Positions 11,592 through 24,058 are shown, counted from the first letter of the stretch. The stretch: DNA of 64,000 bases from Camellia lanceoleosa (GCA_025200525.1 CM045759.1:5270001-5334000), one strand, 5' to 3'. The notes: a model not told the origin generated them from the sequence alone. Translations and numbers: made by a program.

Positions 11592-12368
11592 ATTTAAAAT
11601 TTTTAATTAATTAATTTTTGTATAAATTGATTGGTCATTTGACTTAACCGATTAGGTTGAACCATTTTGGATTTGACCGATTCGCCGGTTTAATCGCAAT
11701 TTCTCATATTGATTTTATTAATTTTAAACAATTAAAAACAACTTCACTGGCTAACTTCCATTTAACCATATAAAAATAAAACTATAATTTGTTTATGATT
11801 TATTTTATAATCCCACATCAGGAGAAGAAGAAAAAGCAAAGTTTGTTTCACTATCTATATGTTATATAAGTAAAATGAGATTTTTGGGAAAAATCATTTT
11901 ATGAGCTCCACACCCTTATTCTAAAGTTATTGAATTTTCTTAATTTTAAACAATTAAGAAAATTCTCATTTACTAGCTTCCATTTACCTTTTATTTTACA
12001 ATCTCACATCGGAAAAAGAAAGAAAAAGTGAATTGTTTCACTTACATGAAATGAATCTTATACTCCCATTTATATAAGGAAAAAGAAATTTTTAGTGAGA
12101 AACCCTATGATCAATATTTCATACTCATTTTTTTGATTTTCTTAATTTTAAACAATTAAGAGCATCTTCATTGGCTAGCTTCCATTTAACTTTTATTTTA
12201 CAATCCCACATAGAGGTTTTGATTTTAAAAATAATTTATATGATATTTTGAAACTCTCATAATATTTAAGTTTAAAATAATTACAATCTCATGTCGAGAA
12301 AAGAAAGAAAAAGTGAGTTGTTTCACTTATATAAAGTGAATCTTATAAAGGGGGTTTTGAGAGAGAAG
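11592..12368. repeat. AT-rich tandem repeat array, left part
   Basis: Units share four parts in order. The first is a hairpin TTCTTAATT-TTAAAC-AATTAAGAA. The second is TTAACTTTTATTTTACAATC. The third is a CCCACATCG-like box. The fourth is GAATTGTTTCACTTATATAA. Copies are seen near 11750-11875, 11935-12080 and 12140-12350. The array continues at 21981 beyond an inserted gypsy element. I see no coding sequence. AGAAG at 12364-12368 is the left target-site duplication of that insertion. Confidence 0.75.
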
Positions 12369-14811
12369 TGTCACAACCCCAAACCCGCCCCTATGGGTTT
12401 AGCATCGCAACCGGCCAGTAATCCGTGATTATCGAAGGCCTGCTTAACAGTAATGACAGTAATACAGAGTAAAGGGGCTGGCGGAAGCCAAAACAGTAAA
12501 TAAAAGGTGTCCAATGAGCTGTGATGGTCTGAATGCAAAAAGACTTTTCTAAACATATTCACATTCAAAAAAAAATAGTATATACATACGTCATATACAG
12601 ACATTCAGATTAGGGGACCAAATCCCTACCATAATAGTACAGTGCAAGTCTTAAATAGTACAACAAAATGGAGACAGAATGGTGAGCTGAGACACCCCAA
12701 AAAGCCTTAGCTTGAATAGACTCGGAACCTCGAAGTGAGGCTCACAGGTTGGCTTGACAAAAGGGAGTTAACCTGACGCATCTAGCTCCGGTCCGGTGCC
12801 TGGACACCTACATATAAATATAAACAGTGAGCTAAAGCCCAGTGAATAACATATGCGTAAAGGGGTTAAGAATGAATGTCCTTTTAGTATTTAAACAGTC
12901 ATATCAATCACTTAGAAACCATAGCAGTTATTTGTGGTACATCTAATAGCAAAACAGTACAGTAGGTCTTAACAAACCGAACAGTCAATTGATGGCTATC
13001 ATAACAGTAAACAGTAGTGGTTCCAACTTTGGAACCGACAGAGATCTTTGTAACAGTAGCAGTAACAGTACAGTAACAGTAATTTGTTATGGATGCCACG
13101 AGTACAGTTCATAAATAGGACAAACATTCATTCAGTAAGAAATATCTTTTCAGAAAGTAGTACAGTTGATCATTTAGAAAATATTCATGATTGAACATAT
13201 CTTTACAACATTATTACTCACAGAGCACTGGGCTATAAGCAGCTGATGAGTGTCATCGGATGCCAACCCTACACAGTTACAGAATGACCACACACTAAGT
13301 TACACGCTTGGGAATCAATAACTTAGTCCCTATCTTGACTCGGTGTGGTTCTACATCCATATCCTTAATAAGATGCCTTAAACATAGCCTAGGAATGCCT
13401 AGGATGGAAAGAGGATGCAAAGATGCACTTTAAAACACTTTTCAAAATTTGCTGAAACAGGGGTCCACGCTCGAGTATGGCTTTCTACGCTCGAGCGGAC
13501 ATGTAGACAAGGGAACTCCGCTCGAGCGTGATTTCCTTCGCTCGAGTGGACTGCAAACTTCATGAAAAGTACTGGATGTGTTCAATTCACGCTTGACGGA
13601 CGCTCGACCTCCGCTCGAGCGAGCGTGAGACTCAGGTCCTCGCTCGAGCGTGAACTCTCTCGCTCGAGCGGACTATAAAACACATGAACTTCTGGGCATA
13701 TGCATTTCACACTCGAGCGTGACTTTCCGCTCTCGAGCGAAGATGCACGACTCAGAGTGTACGCTCGAGCGTGAAGTCCTACGCTCGAGCGTGGGTCAAA
13801 AATCTGGAATTTCCAAATTCATCCCCAAGCACAAAACGCAACTTTAAAAGCCTCAAATTCGATCCTTTTGGGCCAAATTTCTGGAAAAACACTTTAAACC
13901 CATAATATAACATGTTTTGAAGATCAATTTGAAAAATCAAAGCCCAAAGGTAAGTCAATTAGACACGAATTTCGAATAAACTTCAAGAACAAGATGTACG
14001 TTTAACATGCATGTGTTTAATTGAATTCAACGCTTCTAATACATGATCAAATGAGTCAATCCTTCCAAAAACATGATGAATTCATGAACTACAACTAGAA
14101 AATGGACATGCGTGTGAGGATTTTCTAAAAACAACCTCAAATTTCAAGAACATGAACATGCATGCATGAATTAATTCTCAATTCAACACTTTAAACCATA
14201 ATTTGACTCTAACCTCCAATAATCCCATGAACCATGCAAGAACAACTCAAATGTACAAATGAGAGGATGAAATCTCTACCTTAGGTCTTGAATTCCAAGT
14301 ATAGAAGCTTCATTATGCAATCTCTCTTCAATTCCTCTAGATTCAAGCAAGATTTCAAGATGAATTCCAAACTTCTTCTAACTCTCTCTCTCTCCCATGG
14401 TTTGGTCTGAGATATGGACGAAGAAATGATGCCTTAAGGGTGTGAATTAAGTCCCACACAAGTTTGTAAAGGTGGCCCACTAAGTGGCAGACATGTAAAT
14501 ACTCTAGGCTCAAGTGATTTAACATTATTTAATCTAATTTAATCATACCAAATCACATTTCAATTAAATCTACCATAAAATCACATAAATTCTAATTAGC
14601 ATATAACACTAATCAATTTCTGATTCGGTCGCCGATAAGGCCTTCAATTCGCAATTCAAAATTAAAACATGAACAGATCATTCAAAAGTCAAACATATAG
14701 AAATGCATTCAAAACAATATACTCATACAATTGGTTCAGAATTTCAGTCACATTAGTTACTTATTATTCTCAGTCATAGTTTAGCATTAATCAGAGGTGA
14801 GGGTTGTCATA
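12369..14811 (-). repeat. 3' LTR of the Tekay-like element
   Basis: This is the left copy on the plus strand. It starts TGTCACAACCCCAAACCC and ends GGTTGTCATA, where its partner has GTCACA. Scattered substitutions against the other copy are visible throughout (for example GGCCTGCTTAAC against GGCCTACTTAAC), so the insertion is not recent. Confidence 0.95.
13465..13795. repeat. Cluster of ACGCTCGAGCGT palindromes in the left LTR
   Basis: About ten copies of CGCTCGAGCG or close variants occur, spaced roughly 20-60 bp, with short unrelated spacers such as GGACATGTAGACAAGGGA. The core CTCGAG is self-complementary. The same cluster is present in the other LTR (20635-20955), so it belongs to the element. 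Confidence 0.9.
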
Positions 14812-14824
14812 GTCTTCCCCTCTT
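14812..14824 (-). promoter_or_regulatory. Polypurine tract of the Tekay-like element
   Basis: On the minus strand AAGAGGGGAAGAC lies immediately 5' of the 3' LTR, the expected site for priming plus-strand DNA synthesis. Confidence 0.9.
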
Positions 14825-16269
14825 AAGAAGAGTTTGGTCCTCCAAACTCGAATTACCTTCATTTTGGAAGAATACCGGATTCAGTGGGAACAATTCAGGA
14901 TATCTCTTCATCATATCGTCTTCCCTTTCCCAAGTGGCATAAACGCCACCATGGTTTTGCCAGTCCACTTTCTCTAACGGAATTTCTTTATTTCTCAACT
15001 TCTTTATTCGTCGGTTTACAACCTGAATAGGCCATTCTTCATAAGTGTAGTCATCACTTAGCACTACACGGGTAGGCTCAATCACGTGGAAGGGATCCTG
15101 AAGATAATCCCTCAACATTGAAATATGGAAGACATTATGCATACGCTCCATTTCAGGAGGAAGCACTACTTGATACGCCACCGGATAAATCTTCTCAATG
15201 ATTTCATACGGCTCGACATATCTCGGCGCTAGCTTACCCTTAACTCCAAAACGAGTCTGCCCTTTCATTGGTGTCACTTTAACAAAAACATGATCACCTA
15301 CTTCATATTCCCTATCTCGCCTTCGGAAATCCGCATAACTTTTCTGTCGGCTTTGTGCGGTTTTCAATCTCTGTTGAATCAGGTTCACTTTTTTCGAAGT
15401 CTCATGTACAATTTCGGGCCCAAGCAAAGGCCCATCTCCAACTTCTGCCCAGCAAAAAGGAGATCGGCATATTCTGCCATACAAAGCCTCGAAAGGTGCC
15501 ATATCAACGCTTGAGTGGAAGCTGTTGTTGTAGGCAAATTCGGCTAAAGGTAAATGGCTTTCCCAATTTCCTTGGAAATCAAGGACACACATTCGCAGTA
15601 AATCTTCCGGTTACGGATGGTTCTTCGACCGCCATCTGCGAGGATGGTATGCACTACTCGATCTCGATTCGATTTTACCCAATGCTGTCTGTAGGCTTTG
15701 CTAAAATCTCGATGTAAACTTTGAGTCCCTATCAGAAACAATGGACACAAGCACTCCATGCAATCTAACAATCTCATCAATATAAATTATAGCCAATTTC
15801 TCCGCATTGTAAATTGTTTTGATAGGTAAGAAGTGAGCAGATTTAGTCAATCTATCAACAATAACCCAAATTGAGTCCATACCTTTACTGGAGCGAGGTA
15901 AACCAACAATGAAATCCATAGTGATATGTTCTCATTTCCACTCCGGTATTGGTTAGGGCTACAGTAAGCCTGCGGGTCGTTGATGTTCAGCTTTAACTTG
16001 TTGGCAATGTAAACATTTCGACACGAAGTCGGCAATCTCTTTCTTCATTCCCGGCCACTAGAAATTCAGTTTCAAGTCTTGGTACATTTTTGTATTTCCT
16101 GGATGGATAGACAGTTTCGAATTGTGGCCTTCTTGCAGAATTCGTCTTTTCAGTTCAGAGTCATTCGGTACACACAACCTTCCCTTGAATTTCAACACAT
16201 TGTTCGCAAATTTAAAGTTCGGCATCGGTTTGGACTCCCGTTCATCAATGACCTTTTTCAAAAAGTCAT
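14816..16269 (-). pseudogene. Integrase domain of the Tekay-like polyprotein, broken
   Basis: The HHCC region lies near 16060-16260. The catalytic core follows at about 15919-15500 with MDFIVGLPRS, VDRLTKSAHFLP and IVSDRDSKFTSRF, and then the C-terminal part (15592-14816) with ARGKLAPRYVEPYEI-like and VFHISMLRDYLQDP segments and the chromodomain-like tail ending KRYPELF. The frame is broken by TAG at 16058 (expected Trp in NFWWPGM) and 15701 (expected Trp after TSRF), plus a frame change between 15592 and 15701. Integrase inserts the element cDNA; this copy cannot. Confidence 0.9.
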
Positions 16270-17949
16270 CCTATTGTTGTTTCTCTTTAATCTCCTCAAT
16301 CAGTGCCGGTTGAGCAGAAATAGCGGCTAAGGTTCCACCTTGTTCACGCAAAACAATCTCAACTTCAAATTTTTCAAGGTCATATAGCAATTCTTTCTGC
16401 CCGATGAGTAAGCAGGCTAAATTTCCAACTGATTTCCGACTCAGTGCATCGGTAACGGCATTAGCTTTCCCCGGATGGTACAAAATTTGCAAGTCATAAT
16501 CTTTTAACAGTTCTAACCATCTCCGCTGCCTCATGTTCAATTCTTTCTATGTGAAGAAATATTTCAAGCTCTTGTAATCTTTATACACTTCACATGTTGC
16601 CCCATAAAGGTAGTGACGCCATATTTTCAATGCAAATACCACTGCGGTAAGTTCTAAGTCATGGGTCGGGTAGTTCTTTTTATGCGGTCTCAGATATCGG
16701 GAAGCATATGCAATAACTTTACCATTTTGCATCAATATACATCCCAAACCCTTATAAGAAGCATCACTAAAAACAATAAATCCATCCGTACCTGAGGGTA
16801 AGGTGAGAACCGGTGCAGTCACAAGTCGAGTCTTTAATTCTTGGAAAGCTGATTCCCTCTGATCGGTCCAGTCAAATGGTTTTCCCTTTTGAGTCAACTG
16901 AGTCAATGGTAGGGCAATTTTGGAGAAGTCTCTTACAAACCTTCTGTAGTACCCGGCTAAGCCTAGGAAGCTTCAAATTTCAGTAACATTAGTCGGTCTA
17001 GGCCAATTCAGCACTGCTTCAATTTTCTGTGGGTCAACTGTAATGCCATCCTTACTAATCACATGTCCCAAAAACATAACATTATGAAGCCAAAATTCAC
17101 ACTTTGTCAGTTTTGCATACAGTTTCTGTTCTCTTAGGGTCTGCAAGGCAATTCTCAAATGATGTTCATGTTCTTCTTCACTTTTGGAATAAATCAAAAT
17201 GTCATCAATAAAAACAACTACAAATTTGTCGAGGAATGGCTTAAAAATTCTGTTCATAAGGTCCATAAATGCAGCAGGTGCATTAGTAACTCCGAAAGGC
17301 ATAACAAGAAATTCATAATGTCTGTACCTCGTTTGAAAGACAGTCTTTTCAATGTCCTCTGGTTTGCTTTTAACTGGTGGTATCCAGATCTAAGGTCAAT
17401 TTTAGAGAAAACCTAGGCACCCTATAACTGGTCAAACAAATCATCCATTCGAGGCAATGGATATTTGTTTTTCACTGTTACCTTGTTCAGTTCACGGTAG
17501 TCAATGCAGAGTCTTAGTGAGCCGTCTTTCTTTTTCACAAAAAGAACCGGTGCGCCCCACGGCGAAGTACTGGGCCTGATGAACTTCTTATCTAACAATT
17601 CTTGCAGCTAAATTTTCAGTTCTTTCAATTCAGTAGGTGCCATTCTATACGGAGCTTTAGAAACTAGCTGTGTACCCAGAAATACTTCAATGGTGAACTC
17701 TATCTCCCTATCAATCAAATCCCCTAACAGATCATCTGGAAAAACATCTGGGAATTCTCTGACTATAGGAATACTGTCCACATTAGCTTTAGTATCAGTA
17801 GGTACGGTCAATATACAACATAGATACCCTTTACACCCATTTCTAATCAGTTTGAATGCTTTCATGGATGAAATTAGATATGGGGGAGGCATTACACCAA
17901 CTCCGTTAAACACAAATTCAGGTAAACTAGGTGGACGGAAAACAACTTA
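16270..17949 (-). pseudogene. Reverse transcriptase and RNase H of the Tekay-like polyprotein, broken
   Basis: The RT region carries [62 protein letters not shown] and the catalytic [13 protein letters not shown] motif. RNase H has [37 protein letters not shown] and NMRQRRWLELLKDYDLQI. In-frame stops are TAG at 17608, 17422, 17413, 16547 and 16271, and TGA at 16973. Most sit where Gln (CAG) or Arg (CGA) is expected, for example T-stop-KELNMRQ. Length and order match a normal gypsy pol. Confidence 0.93.
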
Positions 17950-18309
17950 CTTCATTACACAGTCGATGGTAGCATGATATTTTGTTAACCAGTCCATTCC
18001 CAAAATTACATCAAAATGGTCAATATTCAAAGGCAGTAAATCAATATACCAATGGACATCCCCAACAATAATTTCACATGCAGGGTACATATAAGCACAG
18101 GTCATGGATCCCCAACGGGCGAAGATACAACTAACAAATAGTTCATAGGTTCCTGTGGTCTATTCTATTTTCGTGAAAAAGCATGCGAGACATATGAATG
18201 TGTAGACCCCGAATCAATCAGAATATATGCGTTTTGAGCACAAATTGAGAGTGTACCTAACACAACTGTCTCGGTATTCTGCACATCTCTCTGTACAAGT
18301 GCAAATACC
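17950..18309 (-). pseudogene. Retropepsin-like protease of the Tekay-like polyprotein, broken
   Basis: AYILIDSGSTHSYVSHAF holds the aspartic protease D-S-G active site. FDVILGMDWLTKYHA near 17960-18010 is the family's second conserved block. A TAG at 18165 interrupts the domain. The protease would cut the Gag-Pol precursor. Confidence 0.85.
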
Positions 18310-19289
18310 TGGCCTTGCCTTAGAGGCTCTTTTCCAGTCGCTTTGGGGTTGGGCTTAGGTGTAACAGTTGATGCTATGGCGCTAGCTGCAGCTTTACTAT
18401 TGCCTTGAGAAGTGGAAGGGCAATCTTTAACCATGTGACCCACTTTGCCACACTTATAACAAGCACCAGAGATTTTATAGCAAACCCCCTTATGCCTTTT
18501 TCCATATTCAGAGCAGGGTGGTATGGAATTGTTTCCCTGACTAGAACTAGTTGTTGACCCTATATTTTGCTTCTTATTCGACGAGTTATTTCGGCCTTTC
18601 TTAAACTTGAAGCCCCGTCTCTTACCGCGCCACTCAGACGCTGGTCTTTCAGTCTGTTTTAATGCCTCGATATTCGACTCAGCTATTATTGCTCGATCAA
18701 GAACATCCACATATTTCAGTAATTTCAACACATTGATTTTGTCAAGTATCTCTACATTAAGGCTGCCTTCAAACTTCCTGGCCTTTTTGTAATCAGTGTC
18801 CACCATGTGTGGCGCGTATCTGGTGAGTTCAGTAAACTTTGATTCATACTTTGCCATTGACATAGTACCTTGTTTCAACTGTTCAAACTCAGTCACTTTG
18901 CGATCCCTGACACACTGAGGAAAGTATTTTTCAAAGAAGGCTTCTTTAAATTGAGCCCAAGTCAAAGCAGTATTGGTGTCACGAACAAGCATCTACCACC
19001 TTCTAGCCTCTTCTTGTAAAGTAAAGGTAGCCAGCAATACCTTGTGTGCTTCAGAACACGGAAACACTTCAAATAATTTCTCTGTTTCTAGAACCCATGC
19101 TTCGGCCTTTAACGGTTCAAGGCCTCCCTGAAAGGATGGTGGTTTTATTTTACTGAACTTTTGTGTCAAGGCAATTATATCCTCATTAACATTTTGCTCC
19201 GGTTGAACTGGAGGAGGTGGGGGCTGTTGGTTCTGTTGTAGCCTCAAGGCCTCAGTCAGCAGTTCAACCGTTCTTTCTAATCTTGCCAT
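18310..19289 (-). pseudogene. Gag of the Tekay-like element, one stop
   Basis: The frame starts at MARLERTVELLTEAL and contains the Retrotrans_gag core (WAQFKEAFFEKYFP, FEQLKQGTMSMAKYESKF, LTRYAPHMV), a basic stretch and a CCHC zinc knuckle CYKCGKVGHMVKDC. Only one stop is seen, TAG at 18993-18995 after EEARRW, where a second Trp is usual (WW). Gag would package the RNA. Confidence 0.92.
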
Positions 19290-19517
19290 CCTTGCCTCAG
19301 ATGATTCGGATTCATCAGCATTTCGTCCATTGTCTATTTCACTATAGGCAATATGGTACTAATAAACATAGGAAATTGCTTACACTAGCATATTAGCACA
19401 TATATTCATGTCATGGCCACATACATTTTCATGCTCATGCAATGCCCTATTTACTTTTCTAGGACATCCTATAGCTCATTTGGACACATGTGTGCGGTAT
19501 AACTCGAGCTTGGTATC

Positions 19518-19529
19518 GCTCTGATACCA
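19518..19529 (-). promoter_or_regulatory. Primer binding site, initiator-Met tRNA
   Basis: TGGTATCAGAGC on the minus strand, three bases inside the 5' LTR, is complementary to the 3' end of plant initiator Met tRNA. Confidence 0.93.
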
Positions 19530-19532
19530 CTC

Positions 19533-21975
19533 TGTCACAACTCCAAACCCGCCCCTATGGGTTTAGCATCGCAAACGGCCAGTAATCCGTGATTACCGAA
19601 GGCCTACTTAACAGTAATGACAGTAATACGGAGTAAAGGGGCTGGCGGAAGCCAAAACAGTAAATAAAAGGTGTCCAATGAACTGTGACGGTCTGAATGC
19701 AAAAAGACTTTTCTGAACATATTCACATTCAAAACAAAACAGTATATACATACGTCATATACAAACATTCGGGTTAGGGGACCAAATCCCTACCATAACA
19801 ATATAGTGCAAGTCTTAAATAGTACAACAAAACGGAGACAGAATGGTGAGCTGAGACACCCCAAAAAGCCTTAGCTTGAATAGACTCGGAACCTCGAAGT
19901 GAGGCTCATAGGTTGGCTTGACAAAAGGGAGTTAACCCGACGCATCTAGCTCCGATCTAGTGCCTGGACACCTACATATAAATATAAACAGTGAGCTAAA
20001 GCCTAGTGAATAACATATGCGTAAAGGGGTTAAGAATGAATGTCCTTTCAGTATTTAAACAGTCATATCAATCACTTAGAAACCATAGCAGTAATTTGTG
20101 GTACATCCAATAGCAAAACAGTACAGTAGGTCTTAACAGACTGAACAGTCAATTGATGGCCATCATAACAGTAAACAGTAGTGGTTCCAACATTGGAACC
20201 GACAGAGATCTCTGTAACAGTAGCAGTAACAGTATAGTAACAGTAATTTGTTATGGATGCCACGAGTACAGTTCATAAATAGGATAAACATTCATTCAGT
20301 AAGAAATATCTTTTCAGAAAGTAGTACAATTGATTATTCATAAAATATTCATGATTGAACATATCTTTATAACATTGTTACTCACAGAGCACTATGCTAT
20401 AAGCAGATAATGAGCATCATCGGATGCCAACCCTACATAGTTACAGAACGAACACACACCAAGTTATACACTTGGGAATCAACAACTTAGTCCCTCTCTT
20501 GACTCGGTGTGGTTCTACATCAATATCCTCAATAAGATGCCTTAAACATGGCCTAGGAATGCCTAGGATGAAAAGAGGATGCAAAGATGCACTTTAAAAT
20601 ACTTTTCAAAATTTGTTGAAAGAGGGGTCCATGCTTGAGCGTGGCTTTCTACGCTCGAGCGGACATGCAGACAAGGGAGCTCCGCTCGAGGGTGACTTCC
20701 TTCGCTCGAGCGGACTGCAAACTTCATGAAAAGTACTGGATGCGTACAATTCACGCTTAACGGACGCTCGACCTCCGCTCGAGCGTGAGACTCAAGTCCT
20801 CTCTTGAGCGTGAACTCTCTCGCTCGAGCGGACTGTAAAACACCTGAACTTCTGGGCATATGCATTTCACGCTCAAGCATGACTTTCCACGCTCGAGCGG
20901 AGATACACGACTCAGAGTGTACACTCGAACGTGAAGTCCTACGCTCGAGCGTGGGTCCAAAATCTAGAATTTCTAGATTCATCCCCAAGTACAAAACTCA
21001 ACTTTAAAAGCCTCAAATTCGATCCTTTTGGGCCAATTTTCTGTAAAAACACTTTAAACCCATAATATAACATGTTTTGAAGATCAATTTGAAAAATCAA
21101 AGCCCAAAGGTAAGTCAATTAGACACGAATTTCGAATAAACTTCAAGAACAAGATGTACGTTTAACATGCATGTGTTCAATTGAATTCAAAGCTTCTAAC
21201 ACGTGATCAAATGAGTCAATCCTTCCAAAAATATTATGAATTCATGAACTACAAGTAGAAAATGGACATGCATGTGAGGATTTTCTAAAAACAACCTCAA
21301 ATTCCAAGAACATGTACATGCATGCATGAATTAATTCTCAATTCAACACTTTAAACCATAATTTGACTCTAACCTCCAATAATCCCATGAACCATGCAAG
21401 AACAACTCAAATGTACAAATGAGATGATGAAATCTCTACCTTAGGTCTTGAATTCCAAGTATAGAAGCTCCATTATGCAATCTCTCTTCAATTCCTCTAG
21501 ATTCAAGCAAGATTTCAAGATGAATTCCAAACTTCTCCTAACTCTCTCTCTCTCTCTCCCACGGTTTGGTCTGAGATATGGATGAAGAAATGATGCCTCA
21601 AGGGTGTGAATTAAGTCCCACACAAGTTTGTAAAGGTGGCCCACTAAGTGGCAGACATGTAAATACTCTAGGCTCAAGTGATTTAACATTATTTAATCTA
21701 ATTTAATCATACCAAATCACATTTCAATTAAATCTACCATAAAATCACATAAATTCTAATTAGCACATAACACTAATCAATTTCTGATTCGGTTGCCGAT
21801 AAGGCCTTCAATTCGCAATTCGAAATTAAAACATTAACAGATCATTCAAAAGTCAAACAGATAGAAATGCATTCAAAACAATATACTCATACAATCAGTT
21901 GAAAATTTCAGTCACATCAGTTACTTATCACTCTCAGTCACAATGCAGCATTAATCAGATGTGAGAGTTGTCACA
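19533..21975 (-). repeat. 5' LTR of the Tekay-like element
   Basis: This is the right copy on the plus strand, the same length as the left copy (2443 bp). It ends ...TTGTCACA directly before the target duplication AGAAG. It carries the second CTCGAG palindrome cluster. Confidence 0.95.
20635..20955. repeat. Cluster of ACGCTCGAGCGT palindromes in the right LTR
   Basis: This is the same arrangement as in the left LTR, but several palindromes differ between the two copies (for example CTCAAGCATG, CTCGAGGGTG and CTCGAACGTG here). CpG decay is therefore visible. Confidence 0.9.
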
Positions 21976-23436
21976 AGAAGCCTTTTAGAAACTCCAAACG
22001 CTCATTCTAAAATTATTGAATTTTATTAATTTTAAACAATTAAGAAAATTCTATTGGTTAACTTCCATATACTCTTATATTTTACAATCTCACACCGGGA
22101 AAAAAAAAATAAAAAAGTGAATTGTTTCATTTATACAAAGTGAATCTTATGCTCCAATTTATATAAATTATTGAATTTTCTTAATTTTAAACAATTAAGA
22201 AAATCTCCATTGGTTAGCTTTCATTTAAGTTTTATTTTATAATCCCACATCGAGAAAAGAAAGAAAAAGTGAATTGTTTCACTTATATAAAGTGAATTTT
22301 ATACTTTCATTTATATAAGCAAAATGAGATTTTTAGTGAGAACCTTTATAATCAATAGCATTTTTTTTTAATTTTCTTAATTTTAAATAATTAAGAAATT
22401 CTACGTTGGTTATCTTTCATTTAACTTTTATTTTACAATCCCACATAGATGTTTTGATTTTAAAAATAATTTTGTATGAAATTTTGAAACTCTCATAATA
22501 TTTAACTTTAAAATAATTATAATTTCAAATCGAGAAAAAAAAAGAAAAAGTGAGTTATTTCACTTATATAAAATGAATCTTATACTCTTATTTACTATTA
22601 TAGTATTGTGCATGTTTCAGTTCAAGATGATTTAAATTTTAAAATAAAAAAGTTTTAATTAATTAATTTTGTTGTAAATTAGTTGGTTTTTTGATTTAAC
22701 CAATTAGGCTAAATCGTTTTCGGTTTGATTGATTCATTGGTTTAACCGCGGTTTTAGTTGTGTTATCAAAATATATTGCTTAGAGTTATTTGATTTGAAA
22801 TAAACTAAGATTGATCTTATTAAAAATTGAACGACTGAAATTGCTTGATTAGAAATGAATTTCTCGTCCAAACAACTGTTAGATTTTATTTTACAATCCC
22901 ACGTCAAGAAAAGGAGAAAAGATGAGTTGTTTCACTATATAAACCTTATACTCCAATTTGATATTGTTGTGTTGTGTATATTTTAGTTTAAGACAGTTTA
23001 AATTTTAAAATTAAAATAAAATTTTAAAATTTTAATTAATTAATTTTTGTACAAGTTGGTTGGTCCTTTGACCTAGCCAATAGGGTGAACCGTTTTCAGT
23101 TTGACTCATTCGATGTGATTTTAGCGATTTTATCAAAATATATTGATCAAATTTGTTTGATTTGAAATAAATTAAAGATTGATCTAATTAAAATTAAATG
23201 GTTAAGATTGCTTAATTCAAAATAAACTTCCCGCCCAAACAATTGTTAACTTTTAAACAATTAAAAAAATCCCCATTGGCTAGCTTCCATTTAATTTTTA
23301 TTTTATAATCCTATATCGAGAAAAGAACAAAAAAAGTGAATTGTTTCACTTATATAAAGTGAATCTTATGCTCCCATTTATATAAGCAAAATGTGATTTT
23401 TAGTGAGAAACCTTATGATTAATATCTCATACTAGG
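21976..23436. repeat. AT-rich tandem repeat array, right part
   Basis: The array resumes after the AGAAG duplication. Units near 22020-22150, 22170-22330, 22375-22600, 22630-22980, 22995-23150 and 23240-23430 share the hairpin TTCTTAATT...AATTAAGAA, an ATCCCACATCG-like box and TTGTTTCACTTATATAAAG. A second unit type, TTAATTAATTAATTTTTGTA followed by TTGGTTGGTCCTTTGAC-like sequence, occurs at 22655 and 23030 and also at 11600. I see no coding sequence. Confidence 0.75.
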
Positions 23437-23981
23437 TGTGTGTGTCAATTTCCGACCACACTGCCAATCAAGCACTCAGCTGGAGAACACTGGTAGAATA
23501 AGTTAAGCCCGAACAACCTGCAATAGAAAGAAGAGATTCCGGCGGTGGCTTGTCCACCCGGGGGCACTCCGACGATCAAGTCAGTAAAATATCTCTCAAA
23601 GATAACCAATAATGCTTAACTCACTTAGACAGAGCATAAAAGACATACCTTAGACCCATGAGGGTGCCTCTCTTTTATAGCCAACACAAACCTAATCCCA
23701 ATAGAAGCCTAGCTTCAATGGATTTAGGATTACTGCTAATCTTGGACTCCCAGTAGGATTGGGATAAACTTTCTAAGAGTCTTATCTTTACCCAAACTGA
23801 AGTCCTCTCTCATTCTAGGACTCTTGTTCCTCATCCGCTTATCTCGGATTCCGGTATTCTTACAGATAACCTCGCCCTAGCCGAGATCATCTGGGCATCA
23901 TGATCAGGACACGTGGCACCTTGGTTGGCACTTTGGTGACACCTCGGCCACGTGTTGTCATTCAAAAATTATGTCCCCACA
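23437..23981 (-). repeat. 3' LTR of the deleted Tat element
   Basis: It begins TGTGTGTGTCAATTTCCGAC and ends ATGTCCCCACA, followed by ACTGCCCCCTAGGTT, the polypurine tract read from the other strand. It aligns along its length with the LTRs at 35332 and 46033. Shared blocks include GGTGGCTTGTCCACCCGGGG and GACACGTGGCACCT-like sequence. Confidence 0.88.
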
Positions 23982-24058
23982 ACTGCCCCCTAGGTTTCAT
24001 TACCTCGGCATCCTGAGGTGATGGAACCTATATCATTCCTTCGATTAATCATGACCTT

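Larger units (their letters stand above)
12369..21975 (-). mobile_element. Complete Ty3/gypsy element, Tekay/Del-like
   Basis: The element is 9.6 kb and read on the minus strand. It is bounded by 2443-bp LTRs (12369-14811 and 19533-21975) starting TGTCACAAC and ending GTTGTCACA, with a perfect 5-bp duplication AGAAG at 12364-12368 and 21976-21980. The PBS (initiator Met), gag, protease, RT, RNase H, integrase and PPT follow in gypsy order. The integrase C-terminus, with YEEWPIQVV and GVYATWEREDDM, resembles the chromodomain-like tail of Tekay/Del elements. Many stop codons make it dead, but the structure is complete. Confidence 0.95.
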
